Positions 1 to 6,649 are shown, counted from the first letter of the stretch. The stretch: DNA of 11,242 nt from Nitrospirae bacterium GWC2_56_14 (GCA_001803705.1 MHDY01000220.1:211-11452); one strand, 5' to 3'. The notes: a model not told the origin generated them from the letters alone. Program-made: numbers and translations.

Positions 1-702
1 GTCCACGCCGGGAGGGATCTTGACATTGATGCGCTCGGTTTTCGGCACGATGCCGCTGCCGCTGCAGGACCTGCAGGGGTTCGGATTGATCGTGCCTGCT
101 CCGCGGCAGGTGGGGCAGGGCTGGGCGATCTGCATGAACCCTTTTCCCTGTGAAATCCGGCCTGAGCCCATGCAGGTGGGACAGGTACGCTGCGAACTGC
201 CCGGAGCCGCACCCGAACCTGAACAAACGCCGCACGTTGCGTCCCGTCGCAGTTCCACCTGCATGGTCCTTCCATATATGGCATCTTCGAGGTCCACTTC
301 AACGGAATAACCCAGGTCCTCGCCCTTCTGAGGACCGCGCTGCCGTGGTGCGCCGCCGCCGAAGAGATTCCCGAAAAGGTCCTCGAAATTGCCGCCCCTG
401 AAGAAGTCTCCGCCCGGGGAAGTCCCCTCGAATCCCCCTCCTGGCCGGTGCTGGGCATCAAAACCCTGCTCGAAAGCTGCATGGCCGAACTGGTCATACT
501 GCTGCCGCTTCTTCGGGTCGGAAAGAACCTCGTAGGCCTCACTTATTTCTTTGAATTTCGACTCAGAAGCCTTGTCTCCGGGGTTCACATCAGGGTGGTA
601 TTTCCTGGCAAACTTCCTGAAAGCTTTTTTTATTTCAGCCTCGGAAGCGGATTTTTTCAGACCCAGTAATTCGTAATAATCGCTGTTAGTGCCAGTTGCC
701 AT
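1..702 (-). CDS. dnaJ: DnaJ, class A (type I) Hsp40 co-chaperone, 3' end outside window
   Basis: Cytoplasmic co-chaperone that delivers unfolded clients to DnaK and stimulates its ATPase. The window holds the first 234 codons, read from an ATG at 702-700. Residues 6-70 form the J domain, with the catalytic HPD at 36-38 and the usual tail of helix III (EAYEVLSDPKKR). A Gly/Phe-rich linker covers about 86-118. Four CXXCXGXG zinc-binding repeats follow, with cysteine pairs at 157/160, 174/177, 196/199 and 210/213, which define a class A protein rather than CbpA. The sequence ends at the start of the client-binding region (KIPPGVD), so the two C-terminal beta domains lie outside. A GGGG run five bases before ATG is a modest ribosome site. 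dnaK and grpE are not next to it in this window. It has its own promoter (733-761), so it is probably a separate transcript from the HEAT gene behind it. Identification is firm. Confidence 0.97.
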   Translation of the reverse strand, partial: MATGTNSDYYELLGLKKSASEAEIKKAFRKFARKYHPDVNPGDKASESKFKEISEAYEVLSDPKKRQQYDQFGHAAFEQGFDAQHRPGGGFEGTSPGGDFFRGGNFEDLFGNLFGGGAPRQRGPQKGEDLGYSVEVDLEDAIYGRTMQVELRRDATCGVCSGSGAAPGSSQRTCPTCMGSGRISQGKGFMQIAQPCPTCRGAGTINPNPCRSCSGSGIVPKTERINVKIPPGVD

Positions 703-732
703 AGAACCCCCAATCAATCTTATAATATTTAT

Positions 733-761
733 ACTATAAAATATGAGTCAGTCGTTGTCAA
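733..761 (-). promoter_or_regulatory. Sigma-70 type promoter of dnaJ
   Basis: Read on the minus strand, a perfect TTGACA (-35, 761-756) is followed after exactly 17 bases by TATAGT (-10, 738-733), one mismatch from consensus. Surroundings are strongly A+T-rich. Initiation about 6-8 bases downstream gives a short leader of roughly 24 nt before the dnaJ ATG at 702. I see no CIRCE operator (TTAGCACTC-N9-GAGTGCTAA) and no sigma-32-like boxes in this gap, so the visible promoter is of the housekeeping kind. Confidence 0.8.
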
Positions 762-770
762 GTATATTTA

Positions 771-808
771 TAAAAAATGGCGCATGGTGTAATAAACCCA
801 CCATGCGC
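771..808 (-). terminator. Intrinsic terminator behind the HEAT-repeat gene
   Basis: A perfect 10-bp inverted repeat (gcgcatggtg, 780-789, with caccatgcgc, 799-808) encloses a 9-nt loop. On the minus strand the stem is followed after two bases by six T (777-772), a classic rho-independent terminator. It lies 33 bases past the HEAT gene stop and just upstream of the dnaJ promoter, so it separates the two transcription units. Confidence 0.85.
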
Positions 809-840
809 ACAGTATTGACAGTAATCGTAACTTTATTTAA

Positions 841-1491
841 CTAATTGCCGATTATTTTTGCAACATCTCCCACCATAACGTTAACAAAGGCGTTACCACG
901 GTAAACCCAAACTTCGCTGGTATCATGTTTCAACTTTTCCATAACTTCCCCTGCTATTGATAAGCTAGTCTGGTTTTTTAATCTCCCTATCGTTTCCAGA
1001 GCATAGATACGGACCAGAGCGTTCCGGTCCGTAAGGGCTGCGCAGATAATATCCGGAAAGGGAGTTACAAGGTCAGGAGCCGATTCCGCGATCCTGCTGA
1101 ATGCATACATGACTCCCGGCCTGAACACATCCTCTTCTATAGTGTAAACATCCGCGATCAATGGAACGATATCGGCAAAACGCCGGGGATCGGCACAAAC
1201 GATCTCACCGATCAATTCCGGGGCCGACCACCCAATGCCGCCAGATTCATCGGACAAGGACCAGCGAAGTTTCCTGATGGTGTTCCTCAAATATTCATAG
1301 TCGGTTTTGACAAGCTCCTGGGCTATGAGCCCTACTGCCTTAATGGCGCGCCAGCCTGCAAGCGTCTCTTTGTCGTAAGAGATCCGTACAAGGAGGCTCA
1401 CCACGCGCGGTTTGCCTTTTGCGAGAGTCAGAAGAGAATCAAGGTCGTTTGCTTCGAGCAAAGTCAGGATTGTTTTTTTCAGTGAGTGCAT
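841..1491 (-). CDS. HEAT-repeat protein, DVU0298-family-like
   Basis: A 216-residue, mainly alpha-helical protein with no signal peptide or membrane segment, so presumably cytoplasmic. Repeated amphipathic helix pairs (for example around 46-62, 87-100, 123-137 and 157-171) carry the hydrophobic pattern of HEAT/PBS-lyase repeats. Signature stretches DESGGIGWSAPELIGEIV (81-98) and FRPGVMYAFSRIAE (123-136) recall the family annotated as DVU0298-like in sulfate- and metal-reducing bacteria; this is from memory. Its function is unknown to me; HEAT solenoids usually bind proteins. The frame is open back to an ATG at 1563, but that longer version would translate through a 14-bp hairpin (1524-1553) that looks like the upstream gene's terminator, so I chose the ATG at 1491. 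The start remains uncertain because the best Shine-Dalgarno-like GAGGAGAGG lies about 17 nt from that ATG. It ends at the intrinsic terminator 771-808. Confidence 0.8.
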   Translation of the reverse strand: MHSLKKTILTLLEANDLDSLLTLAKGKPRVVSLLVRISYDKETLAGWRAIKAVGLIAQELVKTDYEYLRNTIRKLRWSLSDESGGIGWSAPELIGEIVCADPRRFADIVPLIADVYTIEEDVFRPGVMYAFSRIAESAPDLVTPFPDIICAALTDRNALVRIYALETIGRLKNQTSLSIAGEVMEKLKHDTSEVWVYRGNAFVNVMVGDVAKIIGN

Positions 1492-1518
1492 ATATTCTAG
1501 ACCGATGGCCTCTCCTCG

Positions 1519-1553
1519 AAACAATACGGCAGGACCAGTTGGTCCTGCCGTAT
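1519..1553 (-). terminator. Strong hairpin, probable terminator of the lipoprotein gene ending at 1582
   Basis: Perfect 14-bp arms (atacggcaggacca at 1524-1537, its complement at 1540-1553) around a 2-nt centre, so the real loop is probably 4 nt. It begins about 28 nt past the stop at 1582. On the minus strand the stem is followed by TGTTT, a weak U tract, so termination may be partial and could allow some read-through into the HEAT gene. Confidence 0.6.
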
Positions 1554-1581
1554 CAGAATGCATGGTGTGAATATCAGTTAT

Positions 1582-3261
1582 TTAATCCCAAGGCGGAAGC
1601 GCTGAGTCGGGCGCCAGGACATCAATGGTTCCGTCAGAATTTACCCGTATGTCAGCTACGTGGTACCAGGCTGCGGGGTCGCTTCCGTCCCCATCCGAGG
1701 TGCTTAACGTCGAAACATACGGTCCGACAATATTGTCACCGATATGGAGCGATAAGTAAAGGGTAGTAGGGTACTCGGCACTTGAAAGGCCGAAGCTATC
1801 AACCGAAGCAATATAATACCCGGGCAGGAGCTTGAGATCGGTAATATGTTCCGGCCCATAACCGTTCGTATCGTCAAAATCGAGTCCCGCATCACACGTG
1901 CCGTCGCTATCGAGATCGAGAGCGTCACCAAAAGGCAAACCAACAGGATCAGTGCACGTCTTACCGCCGCTCCAATGCACGGTCCAGGTTTTCGGCGCCC
2001 CGGCTGTCGGCGTGGGAGACGAATAATAATGCAGATGGAGGTCCATATCCGAGGTGCTGCTCCCGCTCGGACCGACCCAGGTCAGGGTTACGGCTAGCGT
2101 ATTTCCTGAGGGCAAAGTCAACGGTACCCCAGGAGCGGGAGGCGGAATAAGCGGCGGCTTGTCCTGCTCCATGGCTGCGAAATCCGTAATTTTCATCAGC
2201 TCGTATTCGCGGAGAAAGCTGAGCGTTGAGGTAAGTCCGGACACGATGATATCCACGTCGCTGCCTGCGTTGTAGTTTATCGTTGCTGTTCCGTTCGTGG
2301 TTAGCATCCCCTGGTCCGTCTGCAGGGGTGACGCATTTGAATATCGAATAGGCGTCGGCGTTGCAATATCAAAGATGCCGCTGTATCCGAAGGCTCTCGG
2401 GTTAAAAGCAAAGGAAACCCGCCCATTCACGCTTTTTGTGTTGAGTGTGTAGTTGGTCACCGGGGCCGTTGCCGCATTGAGCTGCGTTTTGTTCACCGTG
2501 AAATCGGTAAATAACATCCGCGCCAAGTTGAAGCCGCTGCCACTACTGGCCCAGGTCTCTGAAAAGCCGCCGTTCGTAACCAGCGTGGTCGAGATGTCCA
2601 GGTTTGCGTTCGTCGTCTCCTCCACAGAGGAGCGCAGCGCGCTCATTGTCATATCGAAGGTGTTCAGCAGGAAATAATCGAACGAAGATATCGAACCGCT
2701 TGCATTGATCGCGTACGATGTCAGGGGCGGCACGCCGGAACTGGTTATGGTATAGCTCACGCTTGCCTTGAGATAGGCGATAAGGGTTGTGTATGCCCTG
2801 TCGAAATTGAAGATATTGAACGTTGATCCGTCGCCGAGCGTCACTGTAAAATTCGCCGGGGTGCCGGTCAATTGATAGTCGCCCACTAACTGGAACCCGA
2901 GCTCGCGACATCCGTTGAATGTCAATGCGAGGCTGTAGGTGCTCGGAGCCGTGTAGGTGCCTGTATAGCTGTAGGCGCCCCCGTCGCTGCACACGACATC
3001 GCCGGACGGCGTGGTGGCCAGGGTAGGGGTAAGGTGGCCAAGACCAATCTCCGCAAGACGCTTGAAAAGTTGCGTGCTGGTGAGGATCAGCTCACGCGAT
3101 TGCGCGGTCGCCGACGCCACCTGCGAACCCTGCATGCTCGTGGAAATGACACCGATCGTGGCCGCATCCGACGTCGGCGGTTCCACCTTGTCCACGGCGC
3201 ACCCGTACAACGCCGCAGAGAGCAATAAAATCACCATCGAAATTTTGGCTGAACTTTTCAT
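1582..3261 (-). CDS. Predicted outer-membrane lipoprotein with YfaP/DUF2135-like C-terminal domain
   Basis: A 559-residue predicted lipoprotein. Signal peptide MKSSAKISMVILLLSAALYGC has a basic n-region, a hydrophobic core and lipobox L-Y-G-C with the lipidated cysteine at 21. Alanine at +2 does not signal inner-membrane retention under the E. coli Lol rule. Residues about 85-360 look beta-rich, Ser/Thr/Asn-rich, with a cysteine pair at 91/118; I do not recognise them. A proline-rich linker (369-378) leads to a domain (about 377-509) with the pattern LTW...DMDLHLHYY...LDFDDTNGYGPEHIT...GYYIASV, typical of YfaP/DUF2135-like beta domains. Inside it sits an acidic loop DLDSDGTCD (449-457) resembling EF-hand or thrombospondin-3 calcium loops. 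No biochemical function can be assigned; surface or extracellular binding is inferred. Start: the ATG at 3261 begins a normal signal peptide but lacks an obvious Shine-Dalgarno; a TTG at 3294, with AAAGGTG seven bases upstream, is an alternative adding 11 residues. Confidence 0.82.
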   Translation of the reverse strand: MKSSAKISMVILLLSAALYGCAVDKVEPPTSDAATIGVISTSMQGSQVASATAQSRELILTSTQLFKRLAEIGLGHLTPTLATTPSGDVVCSDGGAYSYTGTYTAPSTYSLALTFNGCRELGFQLVGDYQLTGTPANFTVTLGDGSTFNIFNFDRAYTTLIAYLKASVSYTITSSGVPPLTSYAINASGSISSFDYFLLNTFDMTMSALRSSVEETTNANLDISTTLVTNGGFSETWASSGSGFNLARMLFTDFTVNKTQLNAATAPVTNYTLNTKSVNGRVSFAFNPRAFGYSGIFDIATPTPIRYSNASPLQTDQGMLTTNGTATINYNAGSDVDIIVSGLTSTLSFLREYELMKITDFAAMEQDKPPLIPPPAPGVPLTLPSGNTLAVTLTWVGPSGSSTSDMDLHLHYYSSPTPTAGAPKTWTVHWSGGKTCTDPVGLPFGDALDLDSDGTCDAGLDFDDTNGYGPEHITDLKLLPGYYIASVDSFGLSSAEYPTTLYLSLHIGDNIVGPYVSTLSTSDGDGSDPAAWYHVADIRVNSDGTIDVLAPDSALPPWD

Positions 3262-3291
3262 AAATGCGTTCTGGGTAAAGAATGCTCTATA

Positions 3292-3328
3292 CAATTACAC
3301 CTTTGGGCAACAGGTAAAGTTGTAATTG
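3292..3328 (-). repeat. Near-perfect inverted repeat in the leader of the 559-residue lipoprotein gene
   Basis: Arms CAATTACACCTTT (3292-3304) and AAAGTTGTAATTG (3316-3328) match at 12 of 13 positions around an 11-nt loop. The gap between the neighbouring genes (3262-3371) has no other clear structure. On the minus strand no U tract follows, so it is not an ordinary terminator. The hairpin encloses the AAAGGTG that would serve the alternative TTG start at 3294, so it could act on translation. On the plus strand a T-rich run follows, but no plus-strand gene is present. Confidence 0.5.
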
Positions 3329-3371
3329 ATACTTTATTTTTTCACGCGTGCGCATCGGACGCAGCACCATT

Positions 3372-6047
3372 CTATGGATTCAGCGTCACCGTTCCTGCAT
3401 AGGGAATAGTCAGCTTTGTTGCGCCGCAGGTGCCCGGCCAGTCTATGGTAGCGCTCAGAGTCGCATTCACAGGAGTGATCGCAGTATTATTATTTGTCAC
3501 GCTAAAACCTGTAATCTCGGGACCCGCAACAGGATGGTCAACATACGTATCCAAACCGGAGTAGAGTGCAATCGCCGCTGCAGTTTGCGCAGAGGTTAAA
3601 CTCACCGTGGTCCCGCCGATAAGGGCGTTGCCGTTTGTATCGCTCCCATAAACATAGCACACTGTGCTCATTCCAGATGCAATAGTTATATTCCCAGTCA
3701 CATGAGGATCAGTTGATAAGCAAGTCGGATTGACTGCGGGATCGCAGCACTCGATCCGCGATCTAGTCGGCCCGGGAATCGGAGGTCCGGTCATCCATAT
3801 TGTCACATTCTCAAAAATCGGGATCTTTGCGTCCCAGACGCCGTTCCCGAAGAAGGGAATGCCGGTCCCCTGGTCGTATACGCCATTCGGGTTAACGGCG
3901 TTCGGAGAAACAGGGGGTACGTATGAAGGCCAGTCGAAAAACAGTTCTCCCGCTTCCCATGTGTCATTGTCGTTATTGTCGATAAACGGCTCAGGAAGGT
4001 CATCGGCAGAGGTGAATGTATCCACGCCGGTATCGTAATTTCCATTCCCGTTTGTGTCCACGAAATTCTCTTCTCCTGTTGTAAAGACCAGGATCGGCAC
4101 TATCCCCGTCGCGGACCTCGGATTTTGTGAACGCCATATTGATGAGGTCGCTCCCATCGCATCAGTAACATTACTCGTATCGATCGCTCCGTACGCCGTG
4201 GCAAAGGACACTGAGGTCCCCACTACAATATTATAGTTGCCGAACCGGTCGGCCAATCTGAGACTGATGGTATCAGTGACTCCATCGCAACTCAAGCCAT
4301 CGACGTTGAATTTCGTGACCGACGGGCTAAGGAACCGCATGGAAGGCAGGCCCCCTCCGATGGAAATTGCGCCTGACGAGGCATTCAGTGTGACAGCAGG
4401 CGGCCCGGGGTCAACGACCGTAGACGCTAGGATGCGGACCGGGCCCGCAACAGCCCCGGCGTGGAGGTAGGTGGTCACTAACCCATCCGAATCAGTGCTT
4501 GCGCTCGAAGTAGTGCCTCCGCCAGTATCAAGCGTCGCTCCCGTGGGGCCGTTAAGCGTAAAAGTCACGGGCTGGTCTGCCATCGGAGCACCAACCTGAT
4601 TGAGCACCATAAAGCTCACGGCCGAGTCCGTTATAGACCCTCCGAGGATATTGATGACAGCGGGGGTTGCGGTGATGAATTTCAGGCTTCCGGCCAGCGC
4701 CGGGTTCACAATGACGATCAGTTGGACAGGCGGCAGCGTTCCGACAGAAGCCTCTACAATGACGCCGCCTGTGAGAGAGGGGTCTGCCGTAAAGGTAACT
4801 TTCGCCTCCCCGCTTATTGTGCTCGCCGCAGAGGCGGAGAGAGTTCCAGGCGGGATTCCAAGGGAGGTGATCTCAAAGTTCACCACTGTTCCGTCAGAAA
4901 CAGCCATGCCAACAACATTCAGCACGGTGGCTACTATGGCAACAGTCTGGCCGTTGGTGATTGTCGAACTGGCGCCGACAGGGACGCCTATTGATATGGA
5001 GTCCGGATCGCTGGTTACTAAGAGACTCGTAGTCTTCGTCAAGCCGCCTATCGTTGACTGGGCCTGAATTGTTATCGATCCGGATATAGTGCCGGAATAT
5101 AAAGTAGCGGTCGCCACGCCTGACGCGTTGGTGGTGGCGGTGACTGAACTGACGATCGAGGGCAGTGGGCTAAAGCTTCCGGTTCCCGTCCCCCCTGTGA
5201 TGAGGAACGTTACCCCATTGTTATATGCGGGGTTTCCGGAAGCATCCCGGAGCGTAGCGCTTACCACAGTCTGGCTCTGGATGCTGATGCTGAGCGGATT
5301 TACCGCAAGTGACATGCTCACCGGAGTCGGCGGAGGCGGCGTGCCGATAGTCAGCGAGGCGCTGTTGTTCAGCGCTCCGACAGTGGCAGTGATCGTTACC
5401 ACCGCATTGACCGCATTTGCCGTGAAAGTGACGGACGCCACGCCCGAGGCAATGGTCACTGCCGTCCCTGCAGAAAAACTACCCGCCGTCACATCGCTGA
5501 CCGTAAACGTCACGTTCGCGCCGCTGATTGCCGCCCCTGCCGCGTCCCTGACGGTCGCGGACACCGTGGTATTACCCGACGAAGCGATGGTCGCTGCGCC
5601 CAGGGCGACTACGATAGACGTAGGGACCTGGGGCGGCGTGCCGATAGTAATGGGAGCGCTACCGCTGATCGTAGTCGTGCCGACGGTGACGCTGGCCCGG
5701 ATGGTCGCAGTCGTGTTCGGCGTGACTGCGGTGAACTGGCTCGTTGCGACGCCGGACGCATCAGTGACCGCCGAGGACGGTGTGAACGAGCCCGCGCCGG
5801 CGCTGATAACCGAGAAGGTGACGCTGACGTTCTGCATCACGACTGAGCTCGCATTGGTCACAACCGCGGTCACGACGGACGTCCCGCCGTTGGCAATTGC
5901 CGCGGCGGAAAGCGATAACTGAACCGTCGTCGGTGTCGCTCCCCCCGGCGTTGAGCTGGGAGGGGGGGTCGGTGAATCAACAGAGCATCCGCCAAGTAGA
6001 AATGCAAGGCTGGCGGTAATAATGACAAACGCATTGGTCTTTTTCAT
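3372..6047 (-). CDS. Large multi-Ig-like (Big_1/invasin-type) lipoprotein, adhesin candidate
   Basis: An 891-residue predicted outer-membrane lipoprotein. Signal peptide MKKTNAFVIITASLAFLLGGC has lipobox L-G-G-C with cysteine 21 and serine at +2. A Pro/Ser/Thr linker (26-40) leads to about six Ig-like modules of roughly 100 residues: 41-138, 142-238, 242-346, 349-449, 453-566, and a sixth starting near 569. Each has the pattern of A-V-V/T...G...V-T-F followed by a G-x-A-T/S-V strand seen in bacterial Ig-like (Big_1) domains of invasin and intimin; modules 1 and 2 end in the same TIGTPP linker. The sixth is extended by an acidic stretch (662-741) with EF-hand-like loops. The C-terminal part (764-891) has five cysteines (767, 768, 776, 797, 874) and probably disulfides. 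Start: an ATG at 6047 with GGAGG upstream; the frame extends to a GTG at 6083 but the signal peptide and ribosome site favour 6047. It lies 32 nt behind the small lipoprotein gene, presumably cotranscribed. Adhesion is inferred from architecture. Confidence 0.88.
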   Translation of the reverse strand: MKKTNAFVIITASLAFLLGGCSVDSPTPPPSSTPGGATPTTVQLSLSAAAIANGGTSVVTAVVTNASSVVMQNVSVTFSVISAGAGSFTPSSAVTDASGVATSQFTAVTPNTTATIRASVTVGTTTISGSAPITIGTPPQVPTSIVVALGAATIASSGNTTVSATVRDAAGAAISGANVTFTVSDVTAGSFSAGTAVTIASGVASVTFTANAVNAVVTITATVGALNNSASLTIGTPPPPTPVSMSLAVNPLSISIQSQTVVSATLRDASGNPAYNNGVTFLITGGTGTGSFSPLPSIVSSVTATTNASGVATATLYSGTISGSITIQAQSTIGGLTKTTSLLVTSDPDSISIGVPVGASSTITNGQTVAIVATVLNVVGMAVSDGTVVNFEITSLGIPPGTLSASAASTISGEAKVTFTADPSLTGGVIVEASVGTLPPVQLIVIVNPALAGSLKFITATPAVINILGGSITDSAVSFMVLNQVGAPMADQPVTFTLNGPTGATLDTGGGTTSSASTDSDGLVTTYLHAGAVAGPVRILASTVVDPGPPAVTLNASSGAISIGGGLPSMRFLSPSVTKFNVDGLSCDGVTDTISLRLADRFGNYNIVVGTSVSFATAYGAIDTSNVTDAMGATSSIWRSQNPRSATGIVPILVFTTGEENFVDTNGNGNYDTGVDTFTSADDLPEPFIDNNDNDTWEAGELFFDWPSYVPPVSPNAVNPNGVYDQGTGIPFFGNGVWDAKIPIFENVTIWMTGPPIPGPTRSRIECCDPAVNPTCLSTDPHVTGNITIASGMSTVCYVYGSDTNGNALIGGTTVSLTSAQTAAAIALYSGLDTYVDHPVAGPEITGFSVTNNNTAITPVNATLSATIDWPGTCGATKLTIPYAGTVTLNP
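5335..5648 (-). repeat. Direct DNA repeat marking tandem Ig-module duplication
   Basis: The 17-mer ggcggcgtgccgatagt occurs at 5335-5351 and again at 5632-5648, 297 bases (99 codons) apart. It encodes the shared inter-domain linker TIGTPP at the ends of Ig modules 1 and 2 of the large lipoprotein. The conserved linker and module-length spacing point to tandem duplication of a module. Confidence 0.55.
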
Positions 6048-6079
6048 GAAGCCCCCTCCATACAAGTAAAAAACGTCGG

Positions 6080-6553
6080 TCACGTCGTTGTCGTCACGGT
6101 TAAGTCAGCGGTGCCGGCAGCAGTGCCGGATGTAACGTGGATCGTGTCTTCGAACGGGAGGCCGAAGACGACGATGGAAAAGTCGTATACCCCGTATTCG
6201 TTGGTCTGAGCCATAAAACCGCTGTCTACCGGGATAATTTTGGCAGGGTCGGCATTGAGGTTTCCATCGGGAAACCAGTAAAACTGATACAGCCCTAACG
6301 TGGATGGTATGGCGAAGCCCCCGGAAATGACCACGTTGGCATAAGGCATCGGGGTCCCATTGGGGTATCGGACGATCACTTTAAGGTTGACGACCGTTTC
6401 GCCGGCATTATTTAGCGATACGTCATTGGGACTGAGCGTTATTGTCGAGCCGTCAGGTGCGCTTTCATTGTCCCCGCAGCCCTGGAACAGTACGATGGGT
6501 GCAATGAGAAACGAAAGAACCAGAACCGAAAGCAGTCTTGCTGGCAGCTTCAT
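6080..6553 (-). CDS. Small single-domain Ig-like lipoprotein
   Basis: A 157-residue predicted lipoprotein. A hydrophobic signal segment (7-23) ends at F-Q-G-C with the candidate lipidated cysteine at 26; phenylalanine at -3 is less usual than leucine, so lipidation is likely but not certain. Glycine at +2 gives no retention signal. The remainder (about 35-157) looks like one Ig-like domain of the Big_1 kind: ITLSPNDVSLNNAGETVVNLKVIV, then NGTPMPYANVVIS, a TNEYGVYDFSIVV strand and a closing TADLTVTTTT. It resembles single modules of the large neighbour (3372-6047) and may be a shorter paralogue of them. Start: ATG at 6553 preceded by GGGAGGT, a good ribosome site. It is the first gene after the 254-nt gap behind pilQ and is probably the first of the lipoprotein transcript. 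Function unknown; surface display is inferred. Confidence 0.82.
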   Translation of the reverse strand: MKLPARLLSVLVLSFLIAPIVLFQGCGDNESAPDGSTITLSPNDVSLNNAGETVVNLKVIVRYPNGTPMPYANVVISGGFAIPSTLGLYQFYWFPDGNLNADPAKIIPVDSGFMAQTNEYGVYDFSIVVFGLPFEDTIHVTSGTAAGTADLTVTTTT

Positions 6554-6589
6554 AAACCTACCTCCCAGATATTGTAGACATACTGAACA

Positions 6590-6624
6590 TACAACTATAA
6601 TGCCAAAAGTTAAGACACGCTCAA
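6590..6624 (-). promoter_or_regulatory. Possible promoter for the lipoprotein genes (sigma-54-like or weak sigma-70)
   Basis: On the minus strand, TTGGCATTATAGTTGTA (6606-6590) resembles a sigma-54 -24/-12 element: GG and the -12 dinucleotide are correctly 10 bases apart, but the latter is GT instead of GC. The same bases contain TATAGT (6599-6594), usable as a -10, with TTGAGC (6624-6619) 19 bases upstream, a poor sigma-70 spacing. Either would start about 25-40 nt before the ATG at 6553. Sequence alone does not decide. Confidence 0.3.
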
Positions 6625-6629
6625 CTGGC

Positions 6630-6649
6630 TGTTAATTCAGACTTTAACA
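6630..6649. repeat. Inverted repeat TGTTAA-N8-TTAACA
   Basis: Perfect 6-bp arms separated by 8 bases (plus strand: tgttaa at 6630-6635, ttaaca at 6644-6649). It lies directly upstream of the promoter candidate for the lipoprotein genes, so an operator role is plausible. Such A+T-rich dyads also arise by chance. Confidence 0.35.

Noticed and set aside
20..310. Plus-strand open frame opposite the dnaJ zinc-finger region
   Set aside because: The minus strand encodes an unmistakable J domain and four zinc motifs in one uninterrupted frame.
703..732. A+T-rich imperfect palindrome overlapping the dnaJ leader as a possible operator
   Set aside because: The symmetry (around tttatactataaa) is what an A+T-rich -10 region produces by chance, and it does not match CIRCE.
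1492..1563. N-terminal extension of the HEAT-repeat protein to an ATG at 1563
   Set aside because: It would translate through the 14-bp terminator-like hairpin, and no Shine-Dalgarno precedes that ATG.
2543..2992. Alternative minus-strand frame (149 codons) inside the 559-residue lipoprotein gene
   Set aside because: It is out of frame with a gene that has a proper signal peptide and domain, and its Arg-rich composition is typical of shadow frames.
5089..5922. Long plus-strand open frame (277 codons) opposite the Ig-like lipoprotein
   Set aside because: It is the antisense of GC-rich Ala/Val/Thr/Gly codons of the Ig modules. It has no recognisable domain, and the minus-strand protein is clearly real.
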